Shown piece after piece: positions 8,915 through 16,173 of a stretch of 35,905 nucleotides of DNA; the stretch's first letter is position 1, and each line of letters begins with the position of its first letter. The translations under genes were made by a program, and so were the position numbers. Origin of the DNA: an uncultured Clostridia bacterium (lineage in GTDB: Bacteria; Bacillota; Clostridia; Oscillospirales; Ruminococcaceae). Under the pieces are notes generated by a model, which saw nothing but the letters and a program-made list of their open reading frames with translations, had not been told where the DNA came from and ran no database searches. Location of the stretch: assembly GCA_947600065.1 (NCBI GenBank), contig CANQFZ010000020.1, positions 1-35,905 of the forward strand. Reading direction: 5' to 3'.

Positions 8915-9085
8915 ATCTTCTAGAGGTTAGAGGTTAGAGGTTAGTGGCTAGAGTTGTAAAGGAAAGGCTGTTTGCTTTTCGGTAGTATTCTAGCCTCCAG
9001 CCTCTTTTTCTGAAAAACAAATCACTTTATCTCCAAAAAGTTCTTTTAGGCTCTTACCTCTTACTTCTTACCTCTTACCTCTAGA
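8915..9085. repeat. Module Q repeat with heptad arrays in both orientations
   Basis: The 586-nt gap 8898-9483 holds this repeat and then the leader RNA described separately. Arrays of agaggtt/agaggct (8922-8955) and the inverted tacctct array (9050-9084) flank a conserved middle, ctgaaaaacaaatcactt-tatctccaaaaa. That middle recurs at 14561-14583 and 14791-14820, and inverted at 9824-9860 and 21755-21795. The heptads vary between agaggta, agaggct and agaagta. They are not a CRISPR: units are 7-8 bp and there are no spacers. Confidence 0.75.
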
Positions 9086-9238
9086 AGGTTAGGGCGAGAG
9101 TGTGTTATTGAGAGAAACAATGTTTTAAAAATGATAGGTTATGTCTGAAGCCGTGGCTGTTTTTGTGTGTTATGTTCAGCAAACAGCCTTTGTGAAAAAT
9201 TAACAATAAGCAATACTGAAATTTGTAATAAATTATTG

Positions 9239-9267
9239 TTGCAAATTATTGCAAATAATGGTATAAT
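9239..9267 (+). promoter_or_regulatory. Strong promoter of the 9274-9433 leader RNA
   Basis: TTGCAA (9239-9244), a 17-nt spacer and a perfect TATAAT (9262-9267). The start point is expected near 9274, about 210 nt before the zinc-ribbon gene, with a complete intrinsic terminator in between. Confidence 0.7.
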
Positions 9268-9273
9268 AATATT

Positions 9274-9433
9274 GCTAAGATTTTTAAAAGTGTAGGATAG
9301 TATAAAGTCCGAAGGACTTCTATACTTCTTATATATTTTCCCCAATTATTTTTTGCCGAAAAACTGTTTTCCCCAAACAGTCGGCGCATGATTTCAGTTC
9401 CCGCGAACACCCCCTTGTTCGCGGTATTTTTTT
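9274..9433 (+). ncRNA. Candidate structured leader RNA or small RNA of unknown class
   Basis: Between a strong promoter and an intrinsic terminator lies about 160 nt with three hairpins. H1 (9299-9326) has agtata/tatact and agtcc-gaa-ggact stems. H2 (9355-9385) has gccg/cggc and actgttt/aaacagt stems around TCCCC. H3 is the terminator, ccgcgaac/gttcgcgg plus a T run. The string ttttccccaa occurs twice (9336-9345 and 9369-9376 region), once in the single-stranded linker and once at the H2 loop. It resembles none of the 6S, SRP, tmRNA, c-di-GMP, ZTP or fluoride motifs I know. It could be a riboswitch or attenuator for the gene at 9484, or an independent small RNA. Confidence 0.5.
9401..9433 (+). 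terminator. Intrinsic terminator inside the leader of the zinc-ribbon gene
   Basis: Perfect 8-bp stem ccgcgaac (9401-9408) / gttcgcgg (9417-9424), C-rich 8-nt loop, then TATTTTTTT. It lies 51 nt before the ATG at 9484, so transcription from 9274 must read through to express that gene. Confidence 0.8.
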
Positions 9434-9483
9434 GTAAAGGCGGCGCAAAATCGCCTGTAATAAATAAACGGAGGTATAATACT

Positions 9484-9780
9484 ATGAACTGTCCAAACTG
9501 CGGAGCGCCCATTGATGAAAGAGCCGTCGGAGCAACAAGCGAGTACAAGCCGATATCCATGTGGGGATATTTCGGCTATGAAATTCTCTTTTCGATACCT
9601 TTGATAGGGTTTATTCTGCTTATTGTATTTGCATTTGGAGGAACGAAGAACGTTAATCTCAAAAATTTTGCGCGTTCGTATTTCTGCTATACCATAATTG
9701 TTGCGATTATAGTAGGCGTAATTATCGGGTCATTGGCGGGAGCGGGAGCGCTCGCAGGATTAACTTCCATGTTCAATTAG
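9484..9780 (+). CDS. Small zinc-ribbon membrane protein
   Basis: 98 aa. The N-terminus has a single CPNCG knuckle (Cys3, Cys6) followed by APIDE, as in the first half of zinc-ribbon domains; the second CxxC pair is missing. Two hydrophobic segments follow (about 30-55 and 64-90), the second rich in Gly and Ala. No function is assignable. The ATG at 9484 is supported by GGAGGT 8 nt upstream; an upstream in-frame extension to 9388 runs through the terminator hairpin and is rejected. It is preceded by a promoter, a structured leader and a terminator, so its expression is probably controlled by read-through. Module Q starts directly at its stop codon. Confidence 0.75.
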   Translation: MNCPNCGAPIDERAVGATSEYKPISMWGYFGYEILFSIPLIGFILLIVFAFGGTKNVNLKNFARSYFCYTIIVAIIVGVIIGSLAGAGALAGLTSMFN

Positions 9781-9905
9781 AAGTAAGAGATAAGAAGTAA
9801 GAGGTAAGAGTCTAATAGAACTTTATGGAGATAAAGTTTTTTGATGTTCGGAGAAAGAGGCTAGAGGCTAGAGTTTAAACTCTAGCCTCCGGCTTCTATT
9901 TTTCT
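9779..9905. repeat. Module Q repeat ending in a 26-bp perfect palindrome
   Basis: Heptads agaagta/agagata/agaggta (9780-9812) lead into the middle segment gagataaagttttttg and then agaggct heptads. These end in a loopless 26-bp palindrome at 9864-9889 (gaggctagagttt and its complement). This copy runs opposite to the one at 8915-9085, so the zinc-ribbon gene is framed by inverted copies. Confidence 0.75.
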
Positions 9906-9964
9906 GCCTATAGAAGTCAGTGTATACCGTTAGACAGCGTAATACTAATAAACAACGTATCAGA

Positions 9965-10825
9965 CTATTTATTCTGTTTGAACACATCTGCTACGTCGGT
10001 TATAGTGATATACGCTGTTTTGTCTATCTCGTGGACTATATTTCTCATTTTTCCTATTTGAAAGCGGTTCATAACAAAATACACAACGGTCTTGGGCTGT
10101 CTTAAATAGCCGCCCTCGCCCTGCATTATCGTCATTCCCGTTCCAAATTCTTCCGAAAGCCGCGCGCAGATCTCATCGGCTTTTGAAGTTATTATCATCG
10201 CGGATTTTGCTCTGTCAAAGCCCTCTACTATAAAGTCTATCGTTTTCAGTCCCGCAAAATAGGTGACAATGGAATAAAGCGGAAGTATCCAGTTGTTTAA
10301 AAGTATACCGCACAATATGTAAAGCAAAACGTTGTAGATCATTACAAACGATCCCACCGTTATCCCTATCTTTTTCGCAAAGATAACCGCCATTACTTCT
10401 ATGCCGTCCATTGCGCCGCCAAACCGTATAGCGACGCCGCTTCCTACGCCTGAGATTATACCGCCGAACAGCGCGCACAAAAGCAGGTCTTGCCCCGCAA
10501 GCGGAGACGCCATATCCACATCTATCGGCAACACGTCGGTTATAAGCCAGGCGGCGACAGAATAAATTGCAACAGTGTAAATGGAATAAACTGTAAACGC
10601 CTTTCCCTGTTTTTTCAAGCCGAACGCGAACAGCGGGACATTGAGGACTATAAGGAGCATTGAAAGGGAGATGTAATCGGGAGTTATCTGGGAGAGGAGC
10701 ATAGAGGTTCCCGAAATGCCGCTGTCGTAGAGTTTAACGGGAGCTAAGAACACGGTTATGCCGAAAGCGTTTATAATGCCTGCGGCAGTGAGGGCTAAGA
10801 AGTTTGTGAATTTCAAGTTTTTCAA
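9965..10825 (-). CDS. YitT-family membrane protein
   Basis: 286 aa. The N-terminal two thirds is the YitT membrane domain (five or six helices), with LAPVKLYDSGISGTSMLL near 28-45 and FGGAMDGIEVMAVI near 136-149. The C-terminal soluble DUF2179 domain runs from about 210 (AMIITSKADEI) to ITITDVADVF. Members are widespread in Bacillota and their transport function is not settled. The start is a TTG (10823-10825) with AAAGGA 9 nt upstream; no ATG lies in frame nearby. It is read divergently from the EAL gene, each with its own near-consensus promoter. Confidence 0.9.
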   Translation of the reverse strand: MKNLKFTNFLALTAAGIINAFGITVFLAPVKLYDSGISGTSMLLSQITPDYISLSMLLIVLNVPLFAFGLKKQGKAFTVYSIYTVAIYSVAAWLITDVLPIDVDMASPLAGQDLLLCALFGGIISGVGSGVAIRFGGAMDGIEVMAVIFAKKIGITVGSFVMIYNVLLYILCGILLNNWILPLYSIVTYFAGLKTIDFIVEGFDRAKSAMIITSKADEICARLSEEFGTGMTIMQGEGGYLRQPKTVVYFVMNRFQIGKMRNIVHEIDKTAYITITDVADVFKQNK

Positions 10826-10859
10826 ATCGTATCATCCTTTTTTGTTTTTGGCTGATTTT

Positions 10860-10888
10860 ATTATACACCGGAAATGAGATTATGTCAA
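10860..10888 (-). promoter_or_regulatory. Consensus promoter of the yitT-family gene
   Basis: Perfect TTGACA (10883-10888), a 17-nt spacer and perfect TATAAT (10860-10865) on the minus strand, starting about 28 nt before the TTG start codon. The gap to the divergent EAL promoter (10889-11004) holds only a short module D fragment (10918-10935). Confidence 0.85.
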
Positions 10889-11004
10889 GGGAAACAAAGT
10901 TGAAAACCTTTTAGCTTGTTGGCAGTTGACAGCGCGACCCCTAGTGTAAATTATTTTCACAAAAAGTTTGTGCAATTTATTGTACAGGATATGTTTAAAT
11001 ACGG

Positions 11005-11033
11005 TTGACTTTGGGGAAAAATAATGTTATAAT
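11005..11033 (+). promoter_or_regulatory. Promoter of the EAL-domain gene
   Basis: TTGACT (11005-11010), a 17-nt spacer and perfect TATAAT (11028-11033). The start point is near 11040, about 24 nt before the ATG. Confidence 0.8.
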
Positions 11034-11063
11034 AAGAATGGATTATTAGCAAGGGGTGAGAGT

Positions 11064-12992
11064 ATGCGTAATATTTCATTCGATGTTGTTGCGCTGCTTA
11101 TATTTGTGCTTCTTATCATCTCAGTTTTTTCAAGAAAGATGACAGTAAGCAGGAGCAACAAGTTGTTTCTGATATCTTTGTTTGTAGGCTTTATTGCTAC
11201 TACCTTCGATATTTGCCGCGCTTTTTCGGAATTTTATGCGCCGACAAACGAGGCCATGTGCGAAACGTTCCATATAGGCTACCTTCTGTTCCATAATCTT
11301 CAGGGCCCTGTTTATACCTTGTTTATTATAAGCTTTATGGATATGTGGCATAAGCTTACACAGAAAAAATTATACGTCATAGCGATAGGTCTGCCGTGGA
11401 TTCTGGTCGCGGCGTTGCTTTTGACAAATCCTTTTACACACTTTATGTTCTCAAGCGCGGGCGGCTATGCTCATGGACCGATTTTCTATTTCGTCTACGT
11501 TTCGGCAATTCTATACTTTCTCGTTGAAACCTGCCTTATCTTCCTCGGACGAAAGAACTTCAGCCGCATGCAGATATTTGCGCTGTTCTCGGTCATTGCA
11601 CTTTTGATTATGGCAATGATCCTCCACAGAATTTTCAATTCCCAGCTTCTCGAATGTGTTGCGGTCGCGCTCGGCTGTTATATATTGACCACTACCGTCC
11701 AGCGCCCCGAGGAATATATTGACACTACGACGGGACTTTTCAAGCTCGGCGCTTATGCCCGCGACGCAAAAAACTCTTTCAGAAATCAGAAGCACTGGCA
11801 TATAGTTATGCTCAATATCGCAAATTATGACAGCGTTGTCCGCATGATAGGGTTTGAACAGTCAAATGAGCTTTTGAAAGTGATAAGCGAAAAGATAACC
11901 TTTATAAACAAGAGCCTCGGAAAGAAAGGCATTGCCTATTATCTTGACACAGGCCGCTTTAGAATAAATTTCCCCGACAAGCACAAGGACGACGCGGAAG
12001 TTTATGCGAATATGCTCAACACCGAACTTAAGAAAAAGATCTGCCTAAACGGTCTGGATATCTCGCTTATTCCGTGCATAGTAGTTGCGCATTGTCCCGA
12101 GGATATAGAAAGCTTTAAGTCGCTTATGTCTTTCGGACAGGATTTTCATACAAAGATCCTTCATTCGGGAATTGTTCTGGGTGCAAAGGAAGTTTATAAC
12201 CCCGATGAATTTAAGGTATCGAACAATATCGACGCGATAATAGAAAAGGCTCTCACAAACAACAGCTTCCAAGTTTATTATCAGCCGATCTATTCGATAG
12301 AAAAGAAAAAGTTTATTTCGGCGGAGGCGCTGCTGAGGCTTTACGACGAAGAACACGGCTTTATCTCGCCCGAGGTCATTATCACAGCTGCCGAGAAAAG
12401 CGGCGCTATACACAAGATAGGCGAGTTTGTGTTTGAAGAAGTCTGCAAGTTTATTTCGGGCGGAGAGTTTGAAAAACTCGGTCTTGAATATATCGAGGTG
12501 AACCTTTCCGTTGCGCAGTGTATGCACGGCGACCTTGCGGACAAGATACTGCTTATAATGCAGCAATACAATGTCCCGACCGATAAAATAAACCTGGAGA
12601 TAACAGAGACCGCGGCGAGCTTTGCACAGCGCGTTATGACCGAAAACTTAAACAAGCTCTCGCGTTCGGGCGTTTCGTTCTCGCTCGACGATTACGGCAC
12701 GGGCTATTCAAATATGAAGCGCGTTATATCGCTGCCGCTTAAGATAGTAAAGCTTGACAAATCGCTTGTTGACGAACAGCACAACCCGAAGATGTGGATA
12801 CTTCTGCGCAATACCGTTCAGATGCTGAAGGCAATGAATATGCAAATCGTTGTAGAAGGAATAGAAACGCAGGAAATGGTAGAACTGTTCTCCGAGCTGA
12901 AGTGTGATTTTATCCAGGGTTATTTCTTCTCAAAGCCCCTGCCCAAAGCCGAGTTTATAAAGCTTATTGAAAATTCTTCGGAAACGGCATAA
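11064..12992 (+). CDS. Membrane c-di-GMP phosphodiesterase (EAL) with degenerate GGDEF domain
   Basis: 642 aa. Residues 1-212 form about six or seven membrane helices, probably a sensory module. A GGDEF-like domain follows (about 220-375), but its signature is lost: the site reads DTGRFRINF (295-303), so it cannot make c-di-GMP. The C-terminal EAL domain (about 390-635) keeps its catalytic set: EAL 421-423, Asn480 in EVNLS, Glu512 and Glu515 in LEITET, DDYGTGYSN (542-550), KLDK (563-566), Glu598 in VVEGIET and QGYFFSKP (618-625). It should therefore hydrolyse c-di-GMP to pGpG. ATG 11064 follows AAGGGGTGAG. Monocistronic, with a promoter upstream and a terminator at 13013-13052. Confidence 0.93.
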   Translation: MRNISFDVVALLIFVLLIISVFSRKMTVSRSNKLFLISLFVGFIATTFDICRAFSEFYAPTNEAMCETFHIGYLLFHNLQGPVYTLFIISFMDMWHKLTQKKLYVIAIGLPWILVAALLLTNPFTHFMFSSAGGYAHGPIFYFVYVSAILYFLVETCLIFLGRKNFSRMQIFALFSVIALLIMAMILHRIFNSQLLECVAVALGCYILTTTVQRPEEYIDTTTGLFKLGAYARDAKNSFRNQKHWHIVMLNIANYDSVVRMIGFEQSNELLKVISEKITFINKSLGKKGIAYYLDTGRFRINFPDKHKDDAEVYANMLNTELKKKICLNGLDISLIPCIVVAHCPEDIESFKSLMSFGQDFHTKILHSGIVLGAKEVYNPDEFKVSNNIDAIIEKALTNNSFQVYYQPIYSIEKKKFISAEALLRLYDEEHGFISPEVIITAAEKSGAIHKIGEFVFEEVCKFISGGEFEKLGLEYIEVNLSVAQCMHGDLADKILLIMQQYNVPTDKINLEITETAASFAQRVMTENLNKLSRSGVSFSLDDYGTGYSNMKRVISLPLKIVKLDKSLVDEQHNPKMWILLRNTVQMLKAMNMQIVVEGIETQEMVELFSELKCDFIQGYFFSKPLPKAEFIKLIENSSETA

Positions 12993-13012
12993 GGGCTGAC
13001 AAAAAAGTTAAT

Positions 13013-13052
13013 AAAAGGTGCTTGTGGTGGTAATATACCATTAGCGCTTTTT
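13013..13052 (+). terminator. Probable intrinsic terminator of the EAL gene
   Basis: A stem of about 16 pairs with one mismatch, several pairs being G-U, forms between aaaaggtgcttgtggt and accattagcgcttttt, with an 8-nt loop and a T run at the 3' side. It starts 20 nt after the stop codon. Confidence 0.55.
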
Positions 13053-13118
13053 ATATATGCAGCTTGTATAAAAACCTATTTGTGGTTCTTTTCAAACACT
13101 ATTTTGACACAATAACGC

Positions 13119-13205
13119 TCGTTCGCCCTATCCCCCTGCCCCCTTCCCCGAAGGGGAAGGGGGAAAGTTGCGGGGACGGAGTCCCCGCAACCCCTGTTGG
13201 CAGTG
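13119..13205. repeat. Module P repeat with compensated hairpin
   Basis: The 314-nt gap 12993-13306 holds the EAL terminator and this repeat. It is the same unit as 1979-2057: ccccttcccc-gaa-ggggaagggg, then an 11-bp stem gttgcggggac-gga-gtccccgcaac (13167-13191). Against 2025-2049, two stem pairs differ and both are compensated (CA/TG becomes TG/CA). The unit continues into the first bases of module D (ctgttggcagt). At 13251-13270 the sequence ggctttatatacagactg resembles the end of element S. Confidence 0.8.
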
Positions 13206-13306
13206 TAGGTATTGTCTGCCTTTGGTGAATAACCATACAACGTTAATTAGGCTTTATATACAGACTGTTTTATATATGTTTATAAAAATTTGGGAGGTAT
13301 TAAATT

Positions 13307-14287
13307 ATGTGTACTGCGGCGACTTATTTAACCGAAAAAGGTTTTTATTTCGGGAGAACGCTTGACTATGAGTTCTCTTATGGCGAAAGGATATGCGTTG
13401 TTCCGAGGAATTTTGCTGTTGGTTTAAGGCATGAACAAACGCTCGAAAAACATTATGCGATTATCGGAATGGCGACAATAGCGGACGACTATCCGCTGTT
13501 CTATGACGGAGTAAACGAAATGGGGCTTGCTATGGCGGGGCTTAATTTTGTAGGTAATGCTTGCTACAGCGGCGGCGAAGAAGCGGGAAAAACAAATATC
13601 GCCGTATTCGAGTTTATCCCGTATCTGCTCGGAAAGTGCTCGAACATTACAGAAGCTAAAAAGGAGCTTGAAAACTTAAATCTTATAGGCGAGGCATTCA
13701 GCGAAAAGCTGCCCTGCGCACAGCTTCACTGGCTGATATCCGACAAGAGCGGCTCTATAACGGTAGAATGTACCAAAAACGGAATGGACGTTTATGACAA
13801 CCCTATTGGGGTCTTGGCGAACAACCCGCCGTTTCCGCAGATGATGAACGCGATAAGCGACTGTGCAAATCTTTCTCCGAAGCAGCCCGAAAGCGTGTTT
13901 GACGGGAAAGCTCCGTTTTCGTCATACTCGCGCGGAATGGGCGGGATAGGGTTACCAGGAGATCTTTCTTCAAAGTCGAGGTTTGTAAGGGCGGCATTTG
14001 TAAAGCTGAACTCAAAGAGCAGCGGCGAAAAGCTGTCCGAGATATCGCAGTTTTTCCATATTCTGGGTTCTGTTGACCAACAGCGCGGGTGCTGCGAGGT
14101 AAAGGAAAACGACTATGAGATAACGATCTACACGGGCTGCTGCGATTGCGACAACGGAGTTTATTATTACACGGGCTATGACAATCACCAGATAAACGCC
14201 GTGGATATGCGCCGCGAGGACCTCAATTCGTCGGAGCTTAAAGTATTTACGCCGATATTTACGGAGCAGATAAACTATATGAATTAG
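13307..14287 (+). CDS. Choloylglycine hydrolase family protein, probable bile salt hydrolase
   Basis: 326 aa Ntn-hydrolase that would cleave the amide bond of glycine- or taurine-conjugated bile acids; penicillin acylase activity is the main alternative in this family. Removal of Met1 exposes the nucleophile Cys2. The full active-site set is present: Cys2, Arg17, Asp20, Asn80 (AGLNF), Asn172 (LANNP) and Arg225 (SSKSRFVRA). GIGLPGDLSSKSRFVRAAF, RGCCEV and IYTGCCDCDNGVYYY are typical of bile salt hydrolases. No signal peptide, so cytoplasmic. ATG 13307 has GGGAGGT 9 nt upstream. The gene stands alone between repeat blocks and suggests life in an animal gut. Substrate preference cannot be read from the sequence. 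Confidence 0.9.
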   Translation: MCTAATYLTEKGFYFGRTLDYEFSYGERICVVPRNFAVGLRHEQTLEKHYAIIGMATIADDYPLFYDGVNEMGLAMAGLNFVGNACYSGGEEAGKTNIAVFEFIPYLLGKCSNITEAKKELENLNLIGEAFSEKLPCAQLHWLISDKSGSITVECTKNGMDVYDNPIGVLANNPPFPQMMNAISDCANLSPKQPESVFDGKAPFSSYSRGMGGIGLPGDLSSKSRFVRAAFVKLNSKSSGEKLSEISQFFHILGSVDQQRGCCEVKENDYEITIYTGCCDCDNGVYYYTGYDNHQINAVDMRREDLNSSELKVFTPIFTEQINYMN

Positions 14288-15085
14288 AGGCTAGAGATTA
14301 GAAGCTAGAGGCTAGAGTTTATACTCCGACATCTTATTTCTTTTCAAACGTTGTTTTCCTAAATAACGTTTACTCGCCCTAACCCCCTAACCCCCTTCCC
14401 CGATGGGGAAGGGGGAAAATTGCAGGGCGCTGCGCGCCCTGCACCCGCTGTTGGCAGTTGACAGGGTACAGCGGACAGTATTCAGTAACATCCGAAAGGT
14501 TGTCCACCAAGATAACGCTTAAAAAAAGAGGCTAGGGTTTAAACTCTAGCCTCTAGCTTCTTTCTCTGAAAAACAAATAACTTTATCTCCAAAACTACCT
14601 TTGACTTCTTACCTCTTACATCTTACCTCTAACCTCTAGAAGGGGAAGGGGGAAAATTGCAGGGCGCTGTTGGCAGTTGACAGGGTACAGTGGACAGTAT
14701 TCAGTAACAAGCTAAAAAGCTGTTTGCTAAATATAACCTGTAAAAAAGGCTCAGAGGCTAGGGTTTAAACTCTAGCCTCTAGCTTCTTTCTCTGAAAAAC
14801 AAATAACTTTATCTCCAAAACTACCTTTGACTTCTTACCTCTTACAGCGTTATCCGCCGTAAGGCGGATAACGCGCTTACACTCTAACCTCTAGAAGGGA
14901 AACTCTTGTTTTCCCCGCACCCCAGGTTCAATGCCGCAGGCATTGAACCTGATGCGCTAATTAGCGTTATTGAGGGAAAACTTTTTTGAAAAAAAGTTTT
15001 CCCTCAAGCTCCCTTTCAAAAAACTTTCGTGCGCCGCCCGTTTTGTGGTTTGGATATTAAACGCTGCTCGCCGCTCAAAACAGCT
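14286..15085. repeat. 800-bp mosaic of repeat modules Q-P-Q-P-Q-T-R
   Basis: The whole 806-nt gap between the choloylglycine hydrolase and mnmA is repeat sequence. In order: Q heptads (14286-14320); P plus D (14371-14503) with hairpin tgcagggcgc-tgc-gcgccctgca at 14421-14443; Q (14528-14640); a P/D copy with a deleted hairpin arm (14640-14712); Q again (14748-14890), interrupted by a 29-bp palindromic insertion; module T (14888-14957) with a 12-bp-arm palindrome (14924-14950); and module R (14964-15085). The two long Q copies are nearly identical for about 70 bp. The same R-T-Q order appears inverted at 21490-21800. No gene is supported here. Confidence 0.85.
14847..14875. mobile_element. 29-bp palindromic unit flanked by 6-bp direct repeats
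   Basis: Inside the third Q module lies gcgttatccgcc-gtaa-ggcggataacgc (12-bp arms) plus one G, bounded by cttaca at 14841-14846 and again at 14876-14881. The nearly identical Q copy at 14535-14640 continues without it after the same cttaca. The same 11-bp arms occur with a different loop at 34302-34328 inside element S. This looks like insertion of a tiny palindromic unit with target duplication, though heptad slippage could mimic the flanking repeat. Confidence 0.55.
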
Positions 15086-15093
15086 CATTATGC

Positions 15094-16173
15094 CTATCCG
15101 CAAATTCTTCCGCCGCCTACCACAATATCCCCTTGGTACAGCACCACCGCCTGTCCTTTTGTAACGGCGCGTTGGGGTTGGTCAAAGTCTACATGGACAT
15201 TGCCGCTCTCGTCGGCGTATGCTTTTGCGGGGGCTTCTTTCCCGTGGTAGCGAATACGCACAGTCACCGAAACAGGCTCTCTCGGCGGCTCCGAAAACAA
15301 GATCCAGTTGAAATCATCGGCTATCAGCGAAGAAGAATAAAGCGCTTCGTCTCTCGAAAGCGTAACGGTGTTCTTTTGAGCGTCCTTTGCTTTTACGTAC
15401 ATTCTTTCCCCAAAGCCCACTCCAAAGCCTTTTCGCTGACCTATGGTATAGCGGATATGCCCGAGATGTTCGCCTATCTTATTTCCGTTTATGTCAACAA
15501 AATCCCCGCGCGGATAGCTCTTGCCCGTCCTGTTGCAGATAAACTTTGCATAATCTCCGTCGGGAACAAAACAGATGTCCTGGCTGTCATGCTTTTTGGC
15601 ATTGAGAAGCCCGAGCTCCTCGGCAAACGCCCTCACCTCGTCTTTTCCCGAAAAATCGCCGAGAGGAAAAAGCGTGTGCGAAAGCTGCTCCTGGGTGAGA
15701 GAATACAAAACATAGCTCTGGTCTTTGGCGCTGTCCTTCGCCTTTTTTAATATCCACCTTTTGTATTCGTCACTGTATTCAATCCGCGCATAATGCCCCG
15801 TCGCAATATAGTCGCAGCCTATCTCCCTGCCGCGCCGATAAAGCAGGTCGAACTTCATAAAACGGTTGCAGTCAATGCAGGGGTTTGGCGTTAAGCCCTG
15901 CTCATATGCGCTGACAAAACGGTCGATAACGTTTTCTTCAAATTCCCTTGTAAAGTCAAGCACATAAAAGTTTATCCCGAGGGCATTTGCGGCGTTACGC
16001 GCGTCAAGAGCGTCGTCCGCTGAACAGCAGGTCTTGTCGCCAAAGCCGCTGTCTATGTCCTTTCTCAGCTTCATCATTGCGCCTATGCAGTCATAACCGC
16101 GATTTTTAAGCACCGCCGCAGTTACCGAGCTGTCCACTCCCCCGCTCATCGCAACAAGGACGGTCTCAGCCAT
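15094..16173 (-). CDS. mnmA: tRNA-specific 2-thiouridylase MnmA
   Basis: Adenylates and thiolates the wobble uridine (s2U34) of tRNA-Lys, -Glu and -Gln in the cytosol, using sulfur from a cysteine desulfurase relay. 359 aa, normal length. The ATP-binding PP-loop is SGGVDSS at 10-16. The catalytic pair is Cys102 (NPCIDCNRFMKF) and Cys201 (SQDICFVPDGDY). GHYARI, DQSYVL and RYTIGQRKGFG are further family motifs. ATG 16173 overlaps the 3' end of nadA by 8 nt, indicating translational coupling. It is the last gene of the ahcY-to-mnmA unit. The R repeat hairpin at 14974-15003 lies about 90 nt past the stop and may terminate transcription. Confidence 0.96.
   Translation of the reverse strand: MAETVLVAMSGGVDSSVTAAVLKNRGYDCIGAMMKLRKDIDSGFGDKTCCSADDALDARNAANALGINFYVLDFTREFEENVIDRFVSAYEQGLTPNPCIDCNRFMKFDLLYRRGREIGCDYIATGHYARIEYSDEYKRWILKKAKDSAKDQSYVLYSLTQEQLSHTLFPLGDFSGKDEVRAFAEELGLLNAKKHDSQDICFVPDGDYAKFICNRTGKSYPRGDFVDINGNKIGEHLGHIRYTIGQRKGFGVGFGERMYVKAKDAQKNTVTLSRDEALYSSSLIADDFNWILFSEPPREPVSVTVRIRYHGKEAPAKAYADESGNVHVDFDQPQRAVTKGQAVVLYQGDIVVGGGRICG

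Noticed and set aside
8922-9085. CRISPR-like array
   Set aside because: Units are 7-8 bp, contiguous and variable, with no spacers; no cas genes are present.
11720-12190. Active diguanylate cyclase domain in the EAL protein
   Set aside because: The GGDEF signature is replaced by DTGRFRINF; only the EAL domain keeps its catalytic residues.
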